Below, in pieces: positions 54,181 through 64,000 of a DNA stretch of 64,000 nucleotides. This stretch comes from JACKAL01 sp964400355 (GTDB lineage Bacteria; Bdellovibrionota; Bdellovibrionia; Bdellovibrionales; JAGQZY01). Under the pieces are notes generated by a model that saw only the letters and a list, made by a program, of their open reading frames with translations, had not been told where the DNA came from and ran no database searches. The stretch lies in NCBI GenBank assembly GCA_964400355.1, contig CAYNTO010000016.1, positions 1 to 64,000 of the forward strand, given 5' to 3'. Each line of letters begins with the position of its first letter. The stretch's first letter is position 1. The position numbers were made by a program, and so were the translations under genes.

Positions 54181-55452
54181 ATGCACACATGGGACATCTC
54201 GCCACGCGGTGAAAAGCGATTCTTAGACGGCCACCCTTGGGTCTTCTCTAACGAGATCCAAAGCCCGATTAAAAAACTGGAACCGGGCGAACTGGTCCAA
54301 CTGATCAGCTCCAAAGGCAAACACCTGGCGGTGGGTTACGGAAACCCCCATTCCCTCATTGCTTTTCGCTGCTTAGATCGCCACAGTGCCGCTATCACTG
54401 AGGACTGGTTTGTTGAGCGCCTGCTACAAGCCGCGCGCTTTCGTGAAACTCTGCAGGTGGCAAAATACTCCCACCGCCTGGTGTTTTCCGAAGCCGACCA
54501 CCTACCCGGCCTGGTTATAGACTGCTTTAAAACTCCGAGCACCCAACAAATTTTTGTGGTGGAGATCCTCACCGCGGGCATGGAAAAACTTTTAGCCGAT
54601 CCGATCAAAGTGCTCACCACATTTTTAAGCAAATCGCCGGGAGCAAATCTCAATTACTTCCCGGCTTCGAAAACCACGTTTGTGATTAAACGCGATAGCG
54701 GCTTCAGAAAGCTGGAAAACCTCCCCATCGAAGAGGCCGCCATCTCCGGCGAACTCACTGCAGAGGATCTCAAAGACGTGGCCATCACCGTGGCGTCTGC
54801 GAGCAACGCTCGCGATTATATTCAACTGCGCACGAACTTAGCCGGCGGCCAAAAAACGGGATTTTTCCTGGATCAACGGCAAAATATTCAACTCCTCATT
54901 GCCAACCTGCCCCGACTCAGCGGTGAACCGGTTCGAGTTTTAGATTTATTTTGTTATGTGGGCCAGTGGTCTAAACAGATTTCTCATCATTTTCAACTGC
55001 AAGGCCGCGCTGTTCAATTGCACGCCATCGATGCCTCCATGAGTGCACTGGAATTTGCCGAAAAAAACTTGGGCCCAGACGCCGTGCTTGAAAAAATGGA
55101 CATTGTGGAACACGCCTCGGCACTGCCCCACAACACCTATGATATCGTGGTGTGCGATCCTCCTGCACTGATCAAAAGCAAAAAAGATTTCGATGCAGGC
55201 AGGCATGCCTACATCAAAGTGAACGCAGCGGCCATGCGCGCTTTAAAACCGGGTGGAATATTTGTTTCCTGCTCTTGCTCTCAGCACCTCAATGACCAAG
55301 AACTGATGGAGGTGCTTATCAGCGCGTCAGTAAAAGCAAAAAAGAGCATCAAGTGGATTGCCCGCGGCCTGCAAGGTTCGGATCACCCGATGATGCTCGA
55401 ATTCCCTCAGGGCACCTACCTCAACGCATGGGTAGGAATCGCGAGCGAGTGA
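54181..55452 (+). CDS. rlmI: 23S rRNA m5C methyltransferase, RlmI family
   Basis: 423 residues: N-terminal PUA domain (RFLDGHPWVFSNEI...PGELVQLIS), a linker EEA domain, and the Rossmann methyltransferase with QRQNIQLL, VLDLFCYVGQWS (motif I) and VCDPPALIKSKKD plus SCSCSQHL. Modifies 23S rRNA at the site of E. coli C1962. Alone on its transcript start; the membrane gene at 55503 follows. Confidence 0.9.
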   Translation: MHTWDISPRGEKRFLDGHPWVFSNEIQSPIKKLEPGELVQLISSKGKHLAVGYGNPHSLIAFRCLDRHSAAITEDWFVERLLQAARFRETLQVAKYSHRLVFSEADHLPGLVIDCFKTPSTQQIFVVEILTAGMEKLLADPIKVLTTFLSKSPGANLNYFPASKTTFVIKRDSGFRKLENLPIEEAAISGELTAEDLKDVAITVASASNARDYIQLRTNLAGGQKTGFFLDQRQNIQLLIANLPRLSGEPVRVLDLFCYVGQWSKQISHHFQLQGRAVQLHAIDASMSALEFAEKNLGPDAVLEKMDIVEHASALPHNTYDIVVCDPPALIKSKKDFDAGRHAYIKVNAAAMRALKPGGIFVSCSCSQHLNDQELMEVLISASVKAKKSIKWIARGLQGSDHPMMLEFPQGTYLNAWVGIASE

Positions 55453-55502
55453 GGGAACTCTGCGCTTGCAGATTCACCCGCGGGCGCCTAGTATAATTGC
55501 AC

Positions 55503-56201
55503 ATGATCATCTCCCTAACTCGCATCAAAAAAACAGCACAAGCCGTTCCAGAAATTCTTAAAAAATATGCTTTTTTACTGATTTCTCTTCACCTGGTCAA
55601 TTTTGCGTTCAATCAAAGCATGATTTATATGCAGGAATTGCGTATGGCCTCTCGTGAAGACAGTTACATCCCTTATATGCTCGCCATTGCCTTTGTGGGG
55701 TTCTTCGTTCAGTCGGGAATCAAAGTGGTTTGGACCTTTGCCGTTTGCCACAATTTTTCTTCCCAGGGCGTGGGTTTAGGCGCCTTTATTCGCGCCCATT
55801 TGGAAAAAGGCATCATCGAATTTTTGCGTGGCTTTCTAAAATCGCTCAAGTGGGGTTTCTTATTTGTAATTCCCGGGCTCATCAAGGCGATACGTTATCA
55901 ATTCGTGACGTTCGTTATCTGCACCAACGAAAAGTACAATTTAGGCCAAGTGGACGCACTGAAAAATTCTGAAACATTAACGCGCAAACATCTAGTAGGC
56001 TTGATTTTTTTATTTTTATTTTTCGCGGTCCTTTCCATGTCGACAAGTTCCAGCCGACTTTTTTCACAAAGCCCTTTGAGCGTTGGAATTCTCGAGATTT
56101 TTAATTTTTTACTTTTCACCGCCGAGATGACCTATATGTATTTTGTATTTCGCGATCTGCAACTTGAGAAGGGGCAGCTGGAAACGGGAGCAACGGCGTG
56201 A
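55503..56201 (+). CDS. Hypothetical inner-membrane protein
   Basis: 232 residues from the ATG at 55503 (a TTG at 55497 would add two). About five membrane segments; the layout resembles small DUF975-like or GlpM-like membrane proteins but no family is certain. Its stop overlaps the murI start (GTGA), so the two are coupled. Confidence 0.7.
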   Translation: MIISLTRIKKTAQAVPEILKKYAFLLISLHLVNFAFNQSMIYMQELRMASREDSYIPYMLAIAFVGFFVQSGIKVVWTFAVCHNFSSQGVGLGAFIRAHLEKGIIEFLRGFLKSLKWGFLFVIPGLIKAIRYQFVTFVICTNEKYNLGQVDALKNSETLTRKHLVGLIFLFLFFAVLSMSTSSSRLFSQSPLSVGILEIFNFLLFTAEMTYMYFVFRDLQLEKGQLETGATA

Positions 56202-56953
56202 TTGGTCTGTTTGATTCGGGAATTGGTGGCCTCACTGTTCTCAAAAGTTTACTCGAAGTTCTTCCCAATGAAGATTACATCTATTTGGGCGACACCGCCC
56301 GCCTGCCTTATGGTACAAAATCTCAAGAGGTCATTAAGCGCTACACAGAGCAGAACATTCACTTTTTGGAAAACAAAGGTGTGGATCTGGTTGTTTCGGC
56401 GTGCCACTCAGCATCGAGCAGTATTTTAAAATTCCAAATGACCTCGCGCCAACCTCTGTACAATGTGATTGAGCCCTCATGCAGCGAAGCCCAGCGCCTG
56501 AGCCGAACAAAAAAAATTGGTCTACTAGCTACAGCAACAACAGTGCGTGGTGGGCAATATCACAAGCTGATCCGCGAACCTTATAGTCTTATTGCCGAGC
56601 CCGCACCACTGCTTGTACCTCTGGTCGAAAACAATTGGGTCGATGATGTGGTCACAACTATGATCATCGATCGCTATGTGGCGCCACTGAAAGCGGCGCA
56701 GGTGGACGCGGTGATTTTAGGCTGCACCCATTATCCGCTCCTTTCGAAATCCATTGGCGCCGCTTTAGGCGCATCCTGCGCCATCGTAGATCCCGGGGCG
56801 TGCCTTGCAAAAACAATTGCGAGCACGGTAACTGCCAAAAAATCCTCCGGCAAAGTTGAAATTTACTTAACCGATCAATCGCCGTTTTTCACTGAACTTG
56901 CAGAAACCATTCTCGGTCGTAAAAATTTGAGCATTCACCAGGTGGATCTCTAA
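56198..56953 (+). CDS. murI: Glutamate racemase
   Basis: 251 residues from a GTG overlapping the upstream stop. Start IGLFDSGIGGLTVL, catalytic cysteines in VSACHSAS (about 67-74) and ILGCTHYPLL (about 180-189). Makes D-glutamate for peptidoglycan. It begins a run of wall-related genes (MpaA-like amidase, dapD). Confidence 0.95.
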   Translation: MIGLFDSGIGGLTVLKSLLEVLPNEDYIYLGDTARLPYGTKSQEVIKRYTEQNIHFLENKGVDLVVSACHSASSSILKFQMTSRQPLYNVIEPSCSEAQRLSRTKKIGLLATATTVRGGQYHKLIREPYSLIAEPAPLLVPLVENNWVDDVVTTMIIDRYVAPLKAAQVDAVILGCTHYPLLSKSIGAALGASCAIVDPGACLAKTIASTVTAKKSSGKVEIYLTDQSPFFTELAETILGRKNLSIHQVDL

Positions 56954-57045
56954 TTGCTTTTTGCGCCAGCTTGCGTATTTTGCGCCATCCTTGGCGAGAG
57001 ATAAAGTGATTGAAACCTGGGTCTGTCGTTGTTACTCTGCCTCCC

Positions 57046-57699
57046 ATGACACCATTTACTTTTGGATACACAGCACAGTCCTTGCCCATCCCGGCCTATA
57101 AATACGGGGATCACGGACCTCAAATTCTCATTCTCGGTGGCGTTCATGGCGATGAAATCGAAGGCATTCAGGCTGCCTATGCTATCAACGATCGATACCA
57201 ACACAATTTTCCGTACAGCTATCAGGCCACTGTGGTGCCGTGCCTCAACATGGACGGTATGCTCGCGAAAACCCGTAAAAACGGAAATAGTGTGGATCTC
57301 AATCGCAACCTGCCCACTTTAGATTGGACGTCCACTGCTGCAAAGGAATCCTACTTTCCGGGAACAGGCGCCAACAGTGAACCCGAGAACAAAGCCCTCA
57401 CGGCCTACATCGAAGCCATTCAGCCGAAGTTTATTCTGAGTTTGCATTCGTGGATTCCACTGCTGAACATCAACGGCGATTGTAAAAAAATTGCCAACAT
57501 CATCGCCGCGCATACGGGATATGTGATCACCGACGATATCGGCTACCCCACTCCGGGATCGCTCGGCACTTACTGCGGCATGGAGCGAAGCATCCCCACT
57601 CTCACTTATGAATTTGAGCGGCAATTGGATCCAAAAATCATCACCACTCTGCACGTGGACGCGATTCTCGAAGGATTAAAAATTTATGAGCAACGTTAG
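57046..57699 (+). CDS. M14-family carboxypeptidase, MpaA-like murein peptide amidase
   Basis: 217 residues from the ATG at 57046. Zinc ligands: GGVHGDEIEG (His and Glu, about 35-44) and LSLHSW (about 139); the catalytic Glu is in LTYEFERQ near 195. The NSVDLNRNLP segment is typical of M14. By size and context, next to murI and overlapping dapD by 14 bases, it is likely to cut the gamma-D-Glu-mDAP bond of recycled wall peptides. No signal peptide, so cytosolic. Confidence 0.85.
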   Translation: MTPFTFGYTAQSLPIPAYKYGDHGPQILILGGVHGDEIEGIQAAYAINDRYQHNFPYSYQATVVPCLNMDGMLAKTRKNGNSVDLNRNLPTLDWTSTAAKESYFPGTGANSEPENKALTAYIEAIQPKFILSLHSWIPLLNINGDCKKIANIIAAHTGYVITDDIGYPTPGSLGTYCGMERSIPTLTYEFERQLDPKIITTLHVDAILEGLKIYEQR

Positions 57700-58534
57700 T
57701 AGCGCCTCCGGCGCATTCGCCAATCTCGAAAACCAGATCAACGAACTCTTCGCATCGAGCGATGCGGGAGCCGCTGCGAAAAATAAAAATCTGATTGAAG
57801 AGGTCATAAATGCCCTCGACACTGGCGCCCTGGGCGTTGTGCAAAAAAATTCTGCTGGCCAGTGGCAGGTGAACGAATGGGTGAAAAAGGCCATTCTTCT
57901 CTACTTTCGCACGCAAACTATGGAGACCATCTCGTCGCCGCCATTCACTTTTGTGGATAAAATTCCACTAAAGGCATGGACCGGCAAAGAAGGTGTGCGC
58001 GTTGTTCCTCATGCACTGGTTCGTAAAGGCGCCTACATTCAAGAAGGTGTGATCCTCATGCCGAGCTATGTGAATATTGGCGCTCACGTGGGCTCGGGCT
58101 CCATGATCGACACATGGGCCACCGTGGGATCCTGTGCGTACGTGGGAAAAAATGTGCACGTTTCAGGCGGTGTGGGATTAGGTGGCGTGCTTGAGCCTCT
58201 CCAAGCGAAACCGGTGATCGTTGAAGACAACGCATTTCTCGGCAGCCGCTGCATTTTGGTGGAAGGTGTGCACGTGGGCGAGGGTGCGGTGCTTGGAGCG
58301 GGCGTGACCATCACGGGCAGCACAAAGATTATCGATGTTTCCGGAAGCACACAAAAAGAGTATAAGGGCTTTGTTCCACCGCGCTCGGTGGTGATTCCAG
58401 GGCACATTCCCAAGAAATTTCCAGCCGGCGAATACGGTGTTCCGTGCGCACTGATCATCGGACAGCGCAAAGAGAGCACGGATCTTAAGACATCTCTCAA
58501 CGATGCCCTCCGCAATTTTGAGGTTTCCGTCTGA
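57686..58534 (+). CDS. dapD: Tetrahydrodipicolinate N-succinyltransferase
   Basis: 282 residues, left-handed beta-helix with hexapeptide repeats (about 100-230; SYVNIGAHVGSGSMIDTWAT, then VGSCAYVGKNVHVSGGVGLG), typical of DapD. Third enzyme of the succinylase route to meso-DAP and lysine. Overlaps the amidase gene by 14 bases and the PTPS gene by one. Confidence 0.95.
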   Translation: MSNVSSASGAFANLENQINELFASSDAGAAAKNKNLIEEVINALDTGALGVVQKNSAGQWQVNEWVKKAILLYFRTQTMETISSPPFTFVDKIPLKAWTGKEGVRVVPHALVRKGAYIQEGVILMPSYVNIGAHVGSGSMIDTWATVGSCAYVGKNVHVSGGVGLGGVLEPLQAKPVIVEDNAFLGSRCILVEGVHVGEGAVLGAGVTITGSTKIIDVSGSTQKEYKGFVPPRSVVIPGHIPKKFPAGEYGVPCALIIGQRKESTDLKTSLNDALRNFEVSV

Positions 58535-59019
58535 TGGGCTATTCCCTCTTTTTAAAAAAGGAGAATTTTAAATTTTCCTCGGCACATTTTACCATTTTTG
58601 ATGCGAACACCTCGGAGGCGCTTCATGGCCACAATTACCGCGTGAGCGTTCGTCTAAAAGCAAAAGACAAAAAGCTCAAAAACGAGATGGTTTGTGATTT
58701 CAATTTAGTTAAAGGTTTTGTAAAATCGGCGTGCGACAGTTTGGATGAAAAGGTGCTCATACCGCAAAGGAGCCCGTTTCTAAAAATTCAAAAAGCGAAC
58801 AATTTTAAAAATCACACCCATGTCATTTACAATTCTAAAAATTATATTCTACCCGACGAAGACCTTCTCATGCTCGACATGGAAAACATCACATCGGAAG
58901 CCCTCGCTCGACACATGGCCCACGCACTTCAATTCGATTTAGCGAAATATTTTTCTGCGATCACCGTGGGTATCGAAGAGACTCGCGGCCAGTCGGCGTT
59001 TTACACACTCACATTTTAG
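58534..59019 (+). CDS. 6-pyruvoyltetrahydropterin synthase homologue, PTPS-III type
   Basis: 161 residues. Zinc histidines in FSSAHF (about 15-20) and LHGHNY (about 30-35). The position of the catalytic Cys holds SEALHGH, matching the ExxHGH signature of PTPS-III, which replaces dihydroneopterin aldolase (FolB) in folate synthesis. Canonical QueD needs CxxxHGH. A second Glu near the C-terminus (GIEETRGQ) is conserved. It is translationally coupled to dapD (ATG overlaps TGA). Queuosine function cannot be excluded. Confidence 0.8.
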   Translation: MGYSLFLKKENFKFSSAHFTIFDANTSEALHGHNYRVSVRLKAKDKKLKNEMVCDFNLVKGFVKSACDSLDEKVLIPQRSPFLKIQKANNFKNHTHVIYNSKNYILPDEDLLMLDMENITSEALARHMAHALQFDLAKYFSAITVGIEETRGQSAFYTLTF

Positions 59020-59034
59020 CGAATCATTTCTACA

Positions 59035-62000
59035 CTAGAATCCTACGACATCTCCGCATACGGCATAGGCGGTGATGGAACCGCCACTCACGCCACGACA
59101 TCTCCACTCGGTGTTCGACACCGGATAGTTGTGATCGAAGGCTATTCCCGAAGATATACAGCCTCCCGTGATAATTTTTTTAGTACCAGGGCAAACCGCA
59201 TCGACGTATCCACTGGATGTTGCCGTGTTGGATACTCTCACCATGCCTAAATCAAATTTTCCAGTGCCGGAGACCGCTATGTTCCCATCCTTGACCTCAA
59301 GTTTCGAATTCGGACCGGTAGTTCCTATACCCACATTGCCACCGTTGGGATTGAGCAATAAGTTATAATTTGTACCCAATGCTGTAGCACTACTTGCCTG
59401 TATCCATGCGTTTGCTGGAGCGGCATTATTTACACCCATATCCATAGAAACCTGCGAGCCAGCGGCCCTTACGCGGACAATTCCATTTTGAGTTGTACCA
59501 CTCGTGGCTGGCATTCCAACTGGCCCCTGCACATCTAGTGTCTGCGCCGGATCCGTCGTGCCAATGCCGACATCGCCTGCGGCATCGATGCGGAGGCGCT
59601 CTTGTGCTGATCCTCCACTATTGGCTGTGCTAATACCCAAAATTGTGCCGTCACCGGTGTTGTCTCTCATCGTCCAGAGTGAGCTCTTCCACGCACCAGC
59701 GGTATAAAAATTCATGTTGGTGGTGGAATACGCAGCAGTCGATGGATTGCGTAAAGAAAGACCAGTTTCATTTGCAACTGCCCCTGGCGTCGCCACATCA
59801 AGTTTCGACGCTGGCGCTGTGGTGCCCACGCCGACGTTTCCGGTATTGAAGTAAATGTCGCTCGCCGTATTGACCCATTGGTTACTGCCCGCACTATTGC
59901 GTATGCTCCAAAGTTCAATTTGCGAGCCCGCGCCAAAACCGTTGGCCAGCGTAGATGCCACCGTCAACGACGTGATGTTGGAAGCGGAGTTGTTCCAAAT
60001 ACCTTGCGCAACAATACCGTACTGGATGTTGGTTCCACTTCCGCTTCCAAGCACACTCGCTAACGAGGTTCGATTGACACCGGATTTTGCGTAGATGAGA
60101 ACTTCGGAGTGATTCAGTTTTCCTGCACCAATAGCGTATCCCGCGTAAAAGCCGGTCCATGCCGACTGATATCCGCCTGTAGCACCGACACCGTCAGCAC
60201 CGCCGCCATAGGTCATCCCGTAATTTGTCGCTGCATCGTTATTGGGGCGAACGACGTAGTTGAGGCCAGATGCGGACTGGTTGATCGCGCGAATCATCAC
60301 GCGGTATTGCCCGTCCACATTTCCATTGAGGCCACTAAAGGTGTAACTGCTCGTTGTTGATGGGACTTCATACGCTGCGATTCTCTGCCATGTGACACCA
60401 CCAGTTGTCGACGAACTGTTTGCGGTTGTTTGAATTGATCCATCGGGGAATTTTATCCCGCCGCTCAACGAATGAATGAGTCCATCGACTGTGAGTTTTT
60501 CTGCAGCCGTAGCTGTACCAATACCGACGTTGCCCGAAGAATCAATGCTAAGGCCTTCGTTGTTGCCGTCACCAGATAACCAGTGTGAGCCTAAAATAAT
60601 ATTTTGCGTCGCTGAATGGTCGCCCATGTTGTCGGTTCCACCGCCGCCGCCACCAGTGCCACCCGAGATCAGGAAACCAGACACGTACGTGTACGTTGCA
60701 TCACCCATAAGGCTTTTTGCCACTCCGGCATTGTGAACGACCGTGAAATCCAAGTAATGGGTGCTTCCATCCATATAGACCACACCCGTTGCCGTCGGCA
60801 TACCATCGTTCGTGGCATGAGCATTGACGACCTGACTTTTGAAAGCAGCCGAGCCATTGCGGCGCACAGCGAGCTGTAAATAATTTCCGTCACCCAGATC
60901 ATTGATCCACGCGCTCGCAGAGATAAAGTAATATCCTGCAACCGTGGGCTGAAATCGTTCGGTTGTGGTGTTAAAGGCGTTAGCTGTATCAAACTGCTCG
61001 GCGTCCCAATCCATCACTGTTTCTGTGCCGCTGTTAATAGATGAGTTTGAGGTTTTGTAGGCGCGGAATGCCACCTCCGTCGACGACACCCGCTGCCACG
61101 CTGTGGAATTGTACACAAACAAAGTAGAAAGATCAGTATCGTAGACTATCAATCCGGTGGCTGGACTTGCGATGCCGTTACGGCTCGCAGTGGTCATGCG
61201 CGGTGGTAGAAATCCTTTATTTGTGGAGTCCAATTGCAGTGCTGCTGAAGCAACTGGTGCTGTTGTACCAATACCTACACTCCCGCCATTCGGCTGTAAG
61301 AGCACGTAGCCCTTGGTGGAATCCGATGTGGATTCCAATGTGAGATTCGCACTCGCAGCAGTACCACCACGGAAACTTTGTCCCGAACCGCGACCGGCGA
61401 GAAGTGCGTACTGGGTGTGATCATCATCACCAAGACCTGTGAGGGCCCCGTGATCGCTCACACCGACAAGGTCGGTAGCGCATTCCCAGCGATTGCTCGA
61501 AGTCCACTTGAGCACGTAGCCATCCGTGCACTCAGAGCCTGCTGGCATGTAGGTAAAGTACTCAGCCGGGGCGTTGGTGATTTTACCAATACTGATCGCG
61601 CTCACGTCTGCACTCACTATTGTGCCATCGGCAATCTTAGCGCTTGTGATACCGCCGTCTTTGACCTGAACAGTGTTGGTGGCAATTTCGATAGTTGTGC
61701 TATCTACATTCATCGCGATGTTGCGATCGTTGGATAAATCTCCACCGCCGGTGAGTCCCGAGCCCGAATTGGTATTGATCGCGCGCGTTGTCGCTACATT
61801 ACCGGTATTCCATCCGGTGGAAATATCTTTACAATTTGCGCCTGCTTCGTCACATATTTGTTGGGCGCGAATAATTCCAGCTACATCCAGCAGTGCGTTC
61901 GGAGTTGGCGAGCCAATGCCCACGTTGCCGCTGCCGTCTATTAATATACCTTCAGCGCCACCGTCTCCAGAAATCCAATTTCCAGAGGTGGTCAGAGCTT

Positions 62001-64000
62001 GGGTCATCACGTGGTTTCCTAAATGATCGGCCGAACCACCGCCGCCACCACCGGTGCCGCCGCTGAGCAAATAACCTTCAGCATACGTATGAGCCGCGGA
62101 ATTGTGAATTGTACCCGCACCATTTGATAGCACCGAGAAAGAGATATAGTCGGTGGTTCCATTAAGATCCACGACTGTTGCGGCCACCGGAACAAGCCAG
62201 TTTGCGCCGGCTCCGTTATTATAGACAAAGTGAGAAGAAACCTGCGATCCGTTCTTGAGAATACTCGCTTGGCCGTAGGCTGTTGAAACAACCATTGTGT
62301 CCACAGAAAAACGAATCAAGTATTTTCCAGCAACTGTGGGCTGGAAGCGATCTGTGGTTAAGTCGAAGCTCGAGCCCACATCATAAGACTCCGCATGGAA
62401 ATCCAAAGCGGTGTCAATGTTGGCGCTAATAGCCTGCGTCGATGTTTTTATCGCACGAAAGCTCACTTCCGTGGCGTTCGCTAATTTTGTCCATGCACCA
62501 CTCACGTAAACAAATAGCGCGTCTGCATCAGTATCGTAAACAATCAGTCCTTCCGACGGCGTCCCGATCGCATTCTTCTGCGTCGTAGTCATTCGTGGAG
62601 GCAAAAGACCTTTTGTCGTGGAATCCACTTGTAGTGCTGCCGATGTATGAGGTGCCGTTGTGCCAACACCCACACTCCCACCATTCGGCTGTAACAATAC
62701 ATAGCCCTTGGTGGAATCCGATGTGGATTCGAGAGTGAGGTTGGCGCTTGCTGCCGNNNNNNNNNNNNNNNNNNNNNNNNNNNNNNNNNNNNNNNNNNNN
62801 NNNNNNNNNNNNNNNNNNNNNNNNNNNNNNNNNNNNNNNNNNNNNNNNNNNNNNNNTAGCCCTTGGTGGAATCCGATGTGGATTCGAGAGTGAGGTTGGC
62901 GCTTGCTGCCGTGCCACCGCGCAGGTTTTGACCTGTGGTGCGCCCTGCGAGCATGGCATATTGGGTGTGATCGTCGTCGCCGAGACCCGTGAGAGCGCCA
63001 TGATCGGTGACACCGATATCTGTCGCACACTCCCAACGATCGCTCGCCGTCCATTTGAGAACATACCCGTCGGTACATTCCGTGCCGTTTGGCATGTAGG
63101 TAAAGTACTCGGAGGCCGCGCTATTGATTTTGCCAATATTCACGCCACCGATATCGGCGTTCACTATAGTTCCATCGGCAATTTTGCTACTCGTGACACC
63201 GCTATCTTTTAATCTTAGAGCATTCGCATTGATTTCAATGCCGGTGTTGTCCACATTCACCGCGATATTGCGATCCGTCGAAAGATCCCCTCCTCCTGTC
63301 AGCGCTGAGCCGGTGTTGGTGTTGATCGCCCGCGTGGTAGCCACTCCGGTCGACCATCCTGTAGAAATATCTTTGCAGTTTGCACCAGCTTCGTCGCAAA
63401 TTTGCTCGGCACGTATAATACCTGCCACATCAAGAAGAGAGTTGGGAGTGTGGGAGCCGATACCTACATTTCCAGTGGAATCGATTTTAATACCTTCGTT
63501 GTTTCCATCTCCGGAAAGCCAATGGGAATCTAAGCGTAAATTCTGTGTGGCCGTGTGACTTCCTAAATCATCGGAACCACCGCCTCCACCGCCACCAGAA
63601 TAGGTAGCACCGCCAGAAATATAGCCCGCGTAATAAATTGTGTAGTTATTGAGCGTATCCGTATTGTGAGAGGAGGTGACTTGAATGGTCATCTCATCGT
63701 CGAGTTCTGGCCTCCATGGAACTAATATTTCCACCTGGCTGCGGTTGGCGTAATCGTTAAAACCAGTTCTATAGTATTTCACTTTATGATCTGCTTCGGT
63801 CGTTCCTCTCTGGTAAGCATCAAATGAGAGATACCCGTGGGTATTGGGTGTGGAACTGGAGTGGTCGTAATCTACACGCAGGATCACCGCACGCACATCA
63901 CCTGGAAGAGTTGCAGGGATGACATAATGATTCGTCGGCGTGATGTTGTGATAGGTGATGTTGGAAACGAGAGCCGTCAGCGCCCGACGAAACTGTAGGC
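59035..64000 (-). CDS. Giant mosaic fibre/adhesin 2, 5' end outside the window
   Basis: Open from the window edge to the stop at 59035. Collapsing the duplicated 55 bases and Ns joins the two frames in phase, giving about 1600 residues here. From the edge: a unique globular module (63590-64000), core copy 1 (about 62985-63112), a C1q-like domain (about 62060-62480), core copy 2 (about 61435-61562), a second C1q-like domain (about 60670-61085), a beta-sandwich-like module (about 59860-60390), short VGIGT units, and a Cys-containing tip (VDAVCPGTKKIITGGC...WRCRG...AVCGD). It has no S74 domain, unlike fibre 1. The gap lies within a repeat, so module number here could be under-assembled. Confidence 0.88.
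62702..62911. repeat. 55-base duplicate flanking the second 100-N gap
   Basis: Bases 62702-62756 and 62857-62911 are identical. Removing 155 bases keeps the fibre frame. The duplicated segment (encoding ANLTLESTSDSTKG) also recurs nearly unchanged at 61311-61360, so misjoining of repeats is possible. Confidence 0.9.

Overview
The window looks like chromosome from a free-living, predatory-type member of the Bdellovibrionota (Bdellovibrio relatives). The reasons are the very high share of exported proteins and lipoproteins, two giant mosaic fibre genes of the kind known from Bdellovibrio (mosaic adhesive trimers), a ferrochelatase with an internal four-cysteine segment, and mixed base composition near 50% GC. 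This placement is inference; no rRNA gene is present. The sequence is a draft scaffold. It has two 100-N gaps (10435-10534 and 62757-62856). Each is flanked by the same 55 bases on both sides, so the two contigs overlap and both broken genes close in frame when the duplicate is collapsed.

Layout: 112-4967 holds an NhaR-like LysR regulator divergent from a three-gene export operon (ABC membrane domain without ATPase, HlyD-type adaptor, TolC-type channel) and a membrane-anchored LuxR-type regulator. 5058-9628 is a redox operon: DsbD, a TlpA-like thioredoxin, a DUF4266 lipoprotein with a GGCGC tail, a DUF3570 outer-membrane barrel carrying a possible flavinylation motif, and ApbE. 9676-24000 is mainly envelope genes: DUF2254, YihY/BrkB, a papain-like peptidase, a metal-receptor-fold protein, an L,D-transpeptidase, two paralogous subtilases flanking a Kef-type antiporter, an exported kinase-like protein, and a CNNM/CBS transporter. 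24078-25424 encodes a disordered Arg/Ser/Tyr-rich protein.

25503-35393 is a 3.3-kb-residue fibre gene with five copies of one core module, two C1q-like domains, a Cys-rich module, a Tyr/Gly tip and a C-terminal S74 chaperone domain. A second fibre gene (59035 to beyond 64000) has two core copies, two C1q-like domains and a different Cys-containing tip. Between them lie a glycosyltransferase, a PHP protein, lipoproteins, an IS element, CCA transferase, QueG, a degenerate AP2/HNH protein, tRNA(CAT), an exported hydrolase, cytidine deaminase, a nuclease-fold lipoprotein, SppA, ferrochelatase, RlmI, and a MurI / MpaA-like / DapD / PTPS-III cluster.

The most promising undescribed signal is a short shared motif, Cys-x-x-Ile-Phe followed by Pro, just after the predicted signal-peptide cleavage site of four unrelated exported proteins (papain-like, kinase-like, methyltransferase-like and unknown). 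No stretch longer than 300 bases lacks a gene. Gaps of 150-230 bases (22710-22854, 23923-24077, 35394-35583, 37105-37329, 41210-41412, 43972-44155, 45355-45556, 50394-50617) show nothing beyond the sites listed.
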